From NCBI GenBank assembly GCA_949358305.1, contig OX442314.1, positions 27,699,118 to 27,763,117 of the forward strand: DNA of 64,000 nucleotides, in the 5' to 3' direction. The DNA is from Strigamia acuminata (lineage: Eukaryota > Arthropoda > Chilopoda > Geophilomorpha > Linotaeniidae). The notes beneath the pieces were generated by a model that had not been told where the DNA came from, searched no databases, and worked only from the letters and a program-made list of their open reading frames with translations. This document shows, one piece after another, positions 25,208 through 36,300 of the stretch (position 1 is its first letter; each line of letters starts with the position of its first letter). Both the position numbers and the translations under genes were made by a program.

Positions 25208-27820
25208 ATGCTACTGTGTATTCCACCCTTGATTTTATCTGCAATAATTATCCCAGCTATCGCGAGTGATGTCCTCACATTCACCGATACAGATTTCATC
25301 GAAAGCATTCAAGCCTTGAAAACCGTGTTAGTAGAGTTTTATGCACCATGGTGAGAACCCAAAAATCCAAAAACTATAAATTTAAATATAATTACTTTTT
25401 TCATCCTTGAAGGTGTGGACATTGCAAAAGATTTGCACCAGAATATGAGAAAGCTGCAACAGCTCTGAAAAAATCGAATCCACCCATTCCTTTAGCCAAA
25501 GTGAGACCCGATTAGGGAACCGGGAATTTGGACGAGTTTTCACGTTTCATTAACAGAAGGCGCATTTATTTCACCGATTTTGTGATTACAGAAATGCAAA
25601 ATCGTAAAATTACAAAATTGTACATTTAATGAAACCCTTTTACCGTCAAATTCCGAAATTTTGGTATTTTGGATAGGATATTACTATAAGAATACCCTAT
25701 AATATTTTTTCATATGGGCTCGCTGGATCAAACACGCAATTTTTTCTCCTTCAATTCCTACGGAATAAATTGAAACAAATTTTAGGTCGATTGTACCCAA
25801 GCCGGCAAAGACACGTGTGAGAAATTCAGTATTAACGGTTATCCGTCGTTGAAGATTTTCCGCGGCGGCGAATATTCGCACGATTACACGGGGATCCGCG
25901 AAGCCAGTCAGTGAAAAGAAAAACAAGTATACGGAGGAGAAAAAATGATGTTTTAATTTAATTTTTTTTAATGTTTTAGATGGAATAGTGACCTACATGT
26001 TGACCCAAGCTGGCCCCAGTGCGAAGACATTGGAGAGTGTGGCCGATTTGCAGACGTTTTTGAGCAAACAGGAAGTCGGTGTTGTGGGATTTTTCGAAAC
26101 CGCTGACGGGAAGTTGAGAAGAACGTTCGAGAAAGTTGCGGATAAGCTCCGCGACTCCGTACGATTCGCTCATTCGAGCAGTGCTGATGTTCTTAAGAAA
26201 TATAAACGCAAAAAGTTGGATGATTATTATTATTATTACTGTATTATTATTATTTTTTTAATTAAATTTTTTTTTCAGTAAAGTTGTTTTGTACCGTCCG
26301 GCTCAAATGAAAAATAAGTTTGAAGACAACGAAATTACATACAAAGGAGATAAAACAAACAGAAGTCAAATGGAGCACTTTATCAGCCACAATTAGTAAA
26401 CCATTTGTTTACATTTATCAGATTCAGTTGCACGTGAACCCCAATATAAGAATGCTTTTTTTTAAGATGCAAAACTGAAATTTACATTTCTTAAATGCAA
26501 AAAAGGCGATATTTTGCTAAAACAATTAAATTTTAAGTGCACAAGTGCTGTTTTTAAGTGGCAAAAAAATCTTTTTTACATGAAAAAATGCTCTTTTTGG
26601 CCGGTAAAACGAGTCTTTTCATGCAAAAAAAAAATATTTTAAACCACCAAAATTCACTTTTACCACCAAAATGCAAAATGTGTACGCAAATGGTGTATTT
26701 TACTGTTCCAAAACTGCACAAAAATGGAGTTCATCCATAAATTTTCTCAAAGCTGAATGTAATTATTTTGTTATTCGTACCAGTCACGGTCTTGTTGGCC
26801 ACAGAACGAGCGAAAACAGTGGCACGTTCCCAAAACCCTTGGTCATCGCCTACTTCAAAGTCGACTACACGAAAAATATCAAAGGTAACTAACCACATCA
26901 CTGAAAAATCCGATAATCAATCCATCAATTAATTATTTATTCATCAAGGGACGAATTATTGGAGAAACCGTATTTTAAAGATCGCAAAAGCTCACCGCGG
27001 AAACGTCACCTTCGCCATTTCCAGCAAGGACGAATTTTCTCACGAAATGAACGAACTTGGCCTGCCTTATCGGAATGACGACAAGCCGGTAGTCTCAGGG
27101 CGGAATGCCAAATCCGAGAAATTCGTAATGGCGGACGAATTCACGTGAGTAATTAATTAATGAATTAAAAACTTTGATTTTTAATCCATTTTTTTTGTCA
27201 CAGGCCCCTCGCTTTGAACAAGTTTGTTGTTGATTTTCTTGCGGGTAATTTAACCCCGCACATGAAATCCGAGCCGGAACCGGAAGTGAATGATGGACCG
27301 GTCAAGGCGAGAGTCTAAATCGATTACTAGTGGTTTTAAAATTGAATTTGATCTTGATTTTCAGGTGGTGGTGGCTAAAAGCATCGACAAATTGGTCACG
27401 AAAAGCGAAAACGATGTTTTGATTGAATTTTACGCGCCCTGGTGTGGACATTGTAAGAAATTGGCGCCCATTTTCGACGAATTAGGAAGTTTGGTAAATA
27501 TTTGTCGTCAAATTCGCACGTCTTACTGCAAAGAAGAAAGGAATTTAAAATTTTGTTTGTTTTTTGGGTCTTAGATGAAGTTGGAGGACGTGGATGTCGT
27601 CAAGATGGACGCAACGGCCAACGACGTGCCGGATTATTTCAGGGTGAGCGGGTTCCCCACGTTGTTTTGGGTGCCGAAGAACGGGAAGACCAACCCCGTG
27701 CGGTACGAAGGGGGAAGAGAGTTGGATGATTTTGTTAAGTTTGTAGCAAAACATGCCACGGTCGAATTGAAAGAGTACGATAGGAGTGGGAAGAAAAAGG
27801 GCAAGAAAGGCGAGTTATAG
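25208..27820 (+). CDS. PDIA3: Protein disulfide isomerase A3 / ERp57-like (10 exons)
   Basis: An ER thiol oxidoreductase that forms and rearranges disulfides, in known members with calnexin/calreticulin on glycoproteins. Exons: 25208-25350, 25413-25500, 25786-25906, 25980-26214, 26279-26395, 26784-26884, 26949-27144, 27204-27306, 27365-27493, 27575-27820, giving 492 codons in frame. Residues 1-20 are a signal peptide. Domain a has WCGHCK (Cys49, Cys52) and domain a' has WCGHC (Cys395, Cys398); b and b' lie between ([23 protein letters not shown]). The C terminus is Lys-rich and ends KGEL instead of KDEL-type. Intron 8 appears to use a GC donor (GTCAAG|GCGAGA); a weak GT six bases on would add two residues. 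The gene follows FAH by about 570 bp on the same strand. AATAAA at 27930-27935. ERp57 is favoured over PDIA1 by VDCTQ/ANDVP-type residues and length, but the A3 assignment is inferred. Confidence 0.93.
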
Positions 27821-28044
27821 AAATTGATAGTGAAATTTTCATTTCATCAGTTCGAAGTATTGTAAGTTGTGGGAGCCACTGAGAAGCTGATATTTGAATT
27901 TTTCTGTTTTAAAAATTTGTCACGTTTTCAATAAAAATGTGTTTATTTTGGTTTGTGGGTTATTTGAAGTTCACAATCTGTCACAGCGCGCAGCAACAAC
28001 CATGGTGTACTTCACTTGGGTCTCACATAACCATTAGCAATTAG

Positions 28045-28215
28045 TATACACAAACCCAACACCAGTGTTGGGTGCGGTACACCCGCGGTACAAGTACGCG
28101 GTACTTGTGCAGGTGCTGGAAAGCACCGCGGTCCCGGTACGCAGTACCTAGAACGGTACCGGTATATGGTACAAGGCGCTTCCGCACTTAGTACCGTGGT
28201 CCTGGTATCAAAGTG
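28045..28215. repeat. GGTAC-rich repetitive segment
   Basis: A GC-rich island with more than ten GTAC/GGTACC-type palindromes (CGGTACAAGTACGCGGTACT and similar), opening with CAGTGTTGGGTGCGGTAC, which resembles hAT ends. No matching right end or target duplication was found. It is probably a transposon remnant. Confidence 0.45.
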
Positions 28216-28360
28216 AGCATAAACATCAATTATTATTTATTTGATAAGAAAAGGTTTATTAAATAAGCTTTTTCCCCTTTTAATCAATCAAACAATGTTA
28301 GCATAGTTTGTTGGTTTCTTTTGGCAGGAAAACAAAGGTTTAGTTTTTTATCGGATGTTT

Positions 28361-28470
28361 TGCCTAGTTAGATTACATTTCTGGTGTTATGGGCTACTTT
28401 TTTGTGCCACTACACTAGTGAGATGGCTCAACCAATAGGAGTTAGGTTAACGTTGGGGTGATTTTGATTA
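28361..28470. mobile_element. Partial copy of the 228-bp MITE family
   Basis: Contains TTCTGGTGTTATGGGCTACT, TTTTGTGCCACTACACTAGT and AACGTTGGGGTG in the order seen at the right end of the complete copy at 28623-28850. The left end is missing. Confidence 0.65.
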
Positions 28471-28622
28471 TGGCTGCGCGTTTGCGTTGACACCAATCAG
28501 TTTATCGATGAGCTTCAGTTGTGTTACCAATGTTACCATGTCTTCTGAAATAAATGAGCGGTCTGCTCCAGAATGCAGCAGTCCCAACAACGTCTGCTCT
28601 TGGATAATAACTGGTTACATCA

Positions 28623-28850
28623 CTACACTCAAAACCACCCCAACGTTGATCTATTTCAGCCGGTTTACGCCTAACTGTGTACTGTGTTCTACTACGCGGA
28701 AAAGTAGTTCTGTGTCAAAGCATCACCTTTGACAATGTTGGTAATCGAGCACAATGTCTGGAGTTCGATTACAATTCTGGTGTTTCGGACTACTTTTTTG
28801 TGCCACTACACCAGTGAAATAGATCAACGTTGGAGTGGTTTTGAGTATAG
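28623..28850. mobile_element. 228-bp MITE with 8-bp target duplication
   Basis: Inverted ends start CTACACTCAAAACCACCCCA and end GGTTTTGAGTATAG, extending about 37 bp each side to ATCTATTTCA. Flanks are TTACATCA at 28615-28622 and 28851-28858. The 8-bp duplication points to hAT or a similar superfamily. A second copy of exactly the same length, inverted, is at 36974-37201. No coding capacity. Confidence 0.88.
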
Positions 28851-28858
28851 TTACATCA

Positions 28859-29214
28859 CTAGAGCATCCATTTGCTCCCTAGCAACATTACAATAAATTA
28901 CACATCCACGTCCATTGCAAACAGAAGTTCCACCCAGAACGTGTCAGACTCTCCTTTGGAGAAATTTAATTAAAGCAAGCCCTAAGATGTGTCTTACGAA
29001 TTTTAGCAAAGCACAAGGCGTGATGTTAAAAATATGAAATTATATACTTTATTGCCGAGTAAAAGGTAATTTAATTATTTCGTTGGTTCAACCATAAAAG
29101 TGTATAGATGAAATACAAAGAAAGGTCTGTGGCGAGATACACATTGAAAAAATAGTTGAAAAAATAGTTGATGAAAAATGATATAAATTCAACAGTTTTG
29201 TACTTTATTCCTCA
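28859..29214. other. Spacer left of segmental-duplication copy A
   Basis: AT-rich unique sequence between the MITE and the duplicated block. I see no exon or repeat unit in it. Confidence 0.4.
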
Positions 29215-29568
29215 CTCAAAAACAACCATGATGAAACATACTTTTTAAATATCAATATTTAATTACAATTTTATGACTTTAGTTCTTCTTTTACTGCTGC
29301 TCACAAATTGAAAACAAACATTATTTTAGAAAATTACATTTCTGTAATTTGGTATAAAATTTTTTTTCAAAGAAAATTCAGTTGAAAACAAATTAACTTT
29401 TGAAGTTTTACAACCATAATCATTCAAGTGAAAAACAAATTAAATTAAATTAAAATTGCAATCCAAAAAGACAAGTTAATAAATTTTACTCCATCATTTA
29501 TGTACTATCGATGTTAAACGACATATAAGTTACGCAGTTTTATCTTTTAAACTTGAGTTGTAGACAAA

Positions 29569-30317
29569 ATGCCCGCTCCTAAAGCTTTGCGCATCCGCCG
29601 GTTCCGCATTCGTACTCGCCAATTTGTGCGACAAGAATTGCAAACTTCACTGTCGGGCAAAGATAGTTTGCGATTTATAAACAACGTTCTCGAGAACACT
29701 GGAATAGTTCGTGCAGTTTGGTTGGTTGGTTGGTTGGTTTGTTTCGGCATTTGCGGTTATCAAACTTGGGAAAGATTTCGCTTCTACATGTCTGGACCCT
29801 TCAAAGTTGAAATTGATTTTGTTCCAATACAAGAAAGCAGATTCGCTGAAATTAGACTCATGGTGCTTGATACTCCTCTGATGTCGGAGTACTGGGACAA
29901 AATACCAGAACCGAACACAATTGATGATGTAAAAGAGAGAATGAGAGCATGCAGGGCCCCAGTGAGAGGAATCATTTTGAAGAAAGTCAAAGTTAAAAAT
30001 TACACACACTTGTGGGAACATTCCAACATTTCAGAAAATATGCAGCACTTTAAGTTCAGACAGGTAAGTAACCTTGGAAAAGTAAAAGAGCTATATTAAA
30101 AAATATTGTTGTCAGTATTTTGCTAATAACTACTTTTTCAGGGCAAAACTATATTACTTGAGACTAAGATGAAAAGTGGCAATTACACAAACCAGGAGAC
30201 AAGAGTTGAATTAAAATACAAGAATTCTGTTTTCGGCAGTACACTGATTGTGAAAACAGGTAAAATTCATATAATCATATTTTCCATTTATATAATCTTT
30301 TTGGCCGTAATATTATG

Positions 30318-30353
<36 letters not shown>

Positions 30354-33300
30354 TTAAGATTTACAACAAGCTCCAAAGAGAAAATTGCATTTCCTTTTTA
30401 AAAAAAATGGAACCTGTGTCGTACCAATGGTTGCAGTCAGTTCACTTTGTCAAATTGGGGATCCGTAATACGTGCAACATTCTTACGCGGTGTTGCGTAG
30501 TGCAAATATTCGTACGTGCGACGCGTACAAATCACGTAGGCATCCGTGTGCGCGATTAACAGACGTCCAAATTGGCCGAAAATGTCGGCGCCGACTCCAA
30601 GTCGCTTTGCTTGCGATGTTGGCACTGACTTCCCGCCCAATCGGCGCACCGACCGATCCACACACAGTCCTTGTCCCTCAGTTCGCTCTCGAGGAAACTC
30701 TGGATAAAATTCGTCACATTAACCGTAATATTTTTAGCCAATCATTCCGGTCGTAATCGTTCATAAACTCGGCCGACGTGATGAGCAAGTGGGCGATGCC
30801 GTTCTCGCTCTTGTTGCAATCACCCGAGTCGGCCGACGTCAAGCATGTGCATACATTTAAAAGTCGCCGTCGTGCCTATGAATGCTTACAATGTGAACAT
30901 GTGCGATGTTGCGCATATAGATACTTACAAAACTTGACGTCGCACGTGTGCATGCAAAGTTGCAAACAGTATGCATAATCGCGACGTTGTGCGTAAGAAT
31001 ATATCGCGTGTATTATAGAGGCCCGTCAAATTGATTCTCCTTCAAGGGGATGGCATATTTCGTTCAATCCTGATCGTATAAAATGTTCATACTAACCTGA
31101 TTTAGCATGGCTAACCGAATATACCATGAACAGTTTATGCGACTGGGATTGTACAATTGCGGTCATAAAAATTGTTTATTGCACTTCCATCATTTAATAC
31201 TAGGTATCTCTGAAGGATGGTGTCATGCCCTATCGATACACTTTGCCGGTGCAGATGGGAATTGAAGCTGAATTTCAATTTATTTTGCGTAAAGTGAGTT
31301 AATTGCTTGTCTGTTTAGTTCTAGCAATTTATTCAACGATGCAGCAAGATTACAGATATCTTGTGACAGTTATTAATTTGTATTGCAAATGGATGCATTT
31401 AACAAAAATAGTGATATTGTATTTCTTTTCTGCAAGTATCAATTTTTGCCTTCAAGAAAGCCCTACTGCGAGCCCAGCCTGATAAAGCAAACCCAATGTT
31501 ATGATGACTGTGTGACAAAACAAACTCTTAAAAAACATCCACAATGCAGGTCTGTAAACTTAGTTCACTGAAACAATTGATAATGCTGATTGATTGTTTA
31601 CTTAGGTTGCCTTACATGGGTGCCAAAAATCTGCCAGACTGCAGTTTAGAAGCAAACAAATCAACTGTGTTAAAAGTGTATGATGACTCCTACCATCCCG
31701 AAACATCCACGCTGGCGACAATTGAATGTGGTTGCCTAAGACCTTGTCAAACGAGTGTTTATATCCTAATAGTGAAGACCGATACTAGTTAGGTCAAACG
31801 ATATCATTTTGACGTGTAATTATAACAAAATTATTTTCTTTTTACTGTTAGATTTTGAAGATGAACCTAGTAGTAAAGATTTAGCAAGTATAAATCTTAA
31901 AGTGATGGAAGAAACATTTGTCAGAATGACAGAAATCTACATTTACAAAATCCCTAATTTGGTGATCGATTTTGGCGGTAATCTAGGATTTTCTTTGGGA
32001 TTTTCGCTCCTCTCTATAATCGAAATTGTACAATTTGTTTCGTTTTTGTGCTACAATAAGTATATTAGACCTGTTCGACTACAAGCTCACATAAAAGCGA
32101 AAGTCATTAATCAAATTAGAAAGTCAAATTTGAAGATAAAGGATGAAACTTTGCCTCAAGCCTCATCCATGCTACAACGCACGTTGTTTTTCATTCTCAT
32201 TTTTATTTTCGTCTTCTTAGCAGTTTATGTGAGCAAAGAAAGAATTACATTATATCTGAGTGAACCGACAAGATATGTAGTAAATATTCAAGAAAATGAC
32301 ACATTATATATGCCCAACGTTATTGCATGTATGGACGGGCCTTTAACGACACACTACAGGAACCAATATGCCAAAATTACAGGCATTCCAGAATGCAAAA
32401 TTCACTTTGTTGATTTAATGAATACAACCATCAAAGGGAAAAAGCCATCAATGGAAGATGTATGGCGCTATCAAACACCTATAATGGATATGGTTACCTT
32501 GGAGGCTGCTGCAAGTGTAAGTGTTTGGTCTGATGTCCAAGAACATCAGTAATCATTGTCTTTATGTTTCATCCGTGGGGCGGGGACCATCTGAGCACAT
32601 TGCAAATGAGCACCGAAATTAATTGAGCACCTCAATTGAGCACGTTGCAAAGGCGCTGTCTCACGTGGAGCACGTCCTAAATGAGCTCGTCTTAAATGAG
32701 CACTGATTAAAATGTAATAAAATAAAATAAAAATAAATTAAATAATATTAAGTTGCAAATGAGCACCCTATTTAAATTGGTTGCAGGGGAGCACGGGTTT
32801 ATTTGTATGTATATATAATAATAATAAAATGGGTTTCAAATGGGCACATTAGTAAATCCGTTGTTATTTCTTGTTATTTTTATAATAAGAAGAGTCTGGT
32901 AAGATAGCTACGCTTCTTTATAACCATGCGGCAAACATGGCATTTTAGAAGCACATCTATCTGAACAGCCCTTTGTACACAGGCAGAGCATGCAGTGTGC
33001 CCACACCTGTACACAACACTGCACTTGTGTGCATTGCACAGGAGACAGGTGGAATCTGTTGGTTCCAACTGCACCACTAGACCTGCGTTTGCCTCGGTCA
33101 GCACTTCGATCAACTGGGCCGCCACTCTATGAACTACCTCGGGTAGTTGTGCAATGGCCTGGAGTCGCTGCCGTTCCCCGATGTTGGCCCATTCATCAGG
33201 CATTACCGCATATTTCTCCTCAACAAGTGTCATAACGAGCGCTTGGGGCACATCTTCGGTAATGTTCCGTCTGGTTCTGCGGCGTTGCGCTGGCGTTTGT

Positions 33301-36300
33301 GCATTTAAAACGTGCTCATTTAAAACGTGATCATTTAAAACGTGATCATTTAAAACGTGCTCATTTAATTTAATTATTACTTAATTAATTATGTAATATT
33401 AATATTTAAATTTTTTAATTGGGTGCACAAATAAACCCGTGCTCCCCTGCAACCAATTTAAATAGGGTGCTCATTTGCAATGTGCTCAGATGGTCTAACC
33501 CCCATCCGTGGGATGGGATGACATTAAATCTTGGTTCTTAACCTTTATAGCAGTTGGCACCCCTTGACTTTTACAGTCTCTGCTCACAGCTTACCAAAGG
33601 AAAATATTTTTTTAACTAAGTTTTTACTGTTGTTACTGAACCACTTATGAAGTAACTTTGCACCCCTAGAATATCTATCTTGCACTCCTAGGCAATGCAT
33701 GCATTATCGGTTGAGAAGCGCTGCATAAAATGGGTCTAAGAACATCGGAAAAACAGTCTGCCATCCAATTCCTAATGGGTCGATAACTGTGGCAGTGATT
33801 AAATACACAGTAGGTCGATTTGCATTGGGTCAAAAGACATAATAAAACGCCCCCCAAAACTATGCATCCCCCGCAAAACAAACTGAAATGCCCCCCACTT
33901 TTTGAACCCCCCAAAAATATCTACTTCGCCCCCTTTAAAGTTTTTTTTCCCCCATTTCCTTAAACCCCCCAAACTAGGTTTTGTCGCCTCATTACGTCGC
34001 ATGAACGTGTTACGTGTAACGTTCGTGCAACGTACGTGTCTGTTTGACTATACAGTATAAGCTGGCTTGTGCGCATTCATATTTATTCGTATTCATACTG
34101 CGATGGCGATGACTTCACAAACGTATGTGTTCGTAAACTCCAATTCCGAATCTGATTCAGATCAATCCCGAAAGCGCCGGAAGTTGGGATTAAAATGGGC
34201 CAAACAAAAAGTTTTTGCTCACATCGACGAGGCATCTTTGACTCTGAAAGCTGAGCAGATGTGTGAGAAGCGACGAAACTCTACCACGCAAGAGGGAGAA
34301 GGTTGACCTTAAAAATTGGCGTCACTTTGATAAGACCTACATGTGTAAACACATTTTAAGTATAGCAATTGGTGAGAAGCTGTACTCTGTTCCGCTTGAG
34401 GCGAAAAATGTTCCTCTAGGAGAAAAAAGGAAACGTGGCAGGCCGTCTAAGGCTAAAAAGGCACTTTTCGTGCAATAACTGCTTATTTTGGGGGGTAATT
34501 GATTAATTTTTGATATTTCTGTTTGGGGGGAACTCAGTTTTTAGGGGGCCCAAAAATGTATTTTGGGGGACCAAGTAGATTTTCTTGATTGGTTTTATTT
34601 GGGGGGCCAAACATATTTTTTTCGGGGGGGGGGGGGGAAACCCGTTAATTCAGGGGGGCCATTAATAGCAATCCTTTGATAAATCTATTTTGAACCTGTT
34701 AGGTAGACTGTGCGAGTGTTATACTGTGAGCCGATACAACGTTGTCCTAATTCAAACCGTATCACTGGTGTAGTGGCACAAAAAAGTAGCCCATAACACC
34801 ACTAGAATTGTAATCGAAAAATAAAAAAACAGCAGGTTTAGCAAATTAAATAAAAAATTTATTTCCAAATAAATTAAATCTATCATTCTAATCACTTTTT
34901 ACGCTAAAACTAATTGGAAGTAGACAAAACTACTTTTCCGTGTAGTAGAGCTCACTCCACAGTTAGGCGTAATACGGCTTGAATTAGGACAACCTTGTAT
35001 CAGTTCAGAGTATAGATCAAACTAGTCCTTTCTACCAAATTCAATCATATACATAAAATGTATTTTCCTAACAGAACTTAGGAATAAAAGCAAATGTATC
35101 TTGGAGCAAAATTGCTATGCACACAGGAACATGCTATCAATCTCGAATAGGTAATTAAAAATTTGTACAAAAATTATAATTTTATAACAATTATAATGAC
35201 ATTATTTTCTTAGAACCACTAACATATGCAGGAGTTGCTTCAGCAATATTTTTTAGTTTTCGACCAAACAAACATCAAATCTGTAACCAAAATGAGTACG
35301 AGGTAATGAACAAATTCCATTTTTCATCAACTATTGAATTTTGCACGGTACTCGAATAAATACACAAGTTGCACAATACTTATCCACTAGGTGGACAAGA
35401 GTCGCCGTCAAGAGTCATAGTAATTAATCTTTTTGATAAATTACTAAAGACATTTGCAGTAAGCACAGATGAAATGTACCAACATCAGCTTGTATTTTTG
35501 TTAACTGTAGGGTTGTTTGATCAGAACTGATTTCATGCTAAATGTTAAGGTTACGATAACGGTAGTTTTCTTTCTGTAGGTGTACTTTAAACAAAGCGAA
35601 GCGACAATTCCATCAATTCCTTCAATACTAAGAAGCAGAAGAAGTATTAAAACAGACACCTTTACCATTCTCCAATTCAAAATGTTTAAAGTATGTTTGG
35701 AGACAATTATATAAACAAAACTACTAAAACTAAAACTACTAAAATCGATTGTTTTAATTTAGACCATTCGATTAAATCTGAAATCTCAACCTTGCCTTGA
35801 CCATGACAAATACATGAGATGCCAAGATGATTGCTACGAAAAAAAGATTTATAATATAATTCAGTGCAAGTGAGTATTTCTTTTTCTTTTTACATATATG
35901 TGACATTTAGGGAGTTACTGTATGAGTGGTGTCATCACTTTTCACACTTGTAAAAATCTGTGTTTTGGACATTAAGAAAACCAACAGATGAAATTTTAAA
36001 ACTTTACACGATGTAGTTTGCAATACATGTTATTTAAATATTATTAGGTTACCATTTTTGGTCAACATCAATAAGAATAATTGCACCAACCTTCAAGACA
36101 CTAAAACTTCATTGGCATCCTTCATGAACAATTCATTAACTACCGATACAATTATAGACTGCGGTTGCCATCCACCTTGTGAAGAGCCGGTGTTTGACAC
36201 ATTCGTTTTCTTTCAAGACAAACAAGCATGGCCAGTCAAACTTCTCGCTATAATTCCAATGAACAACATAATTGAAGAGATTAAGCAAATATTATCCTAC

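Noticed and set aside
30436-30470. Alternative donor (CC|GTAATA at 30465) for exon 3 of copy A
   Set aside because: It leaves phase 2 and the next good exon needs phase 0; the earlier GCA|GTCAGT donor keeps the frame in both copies.
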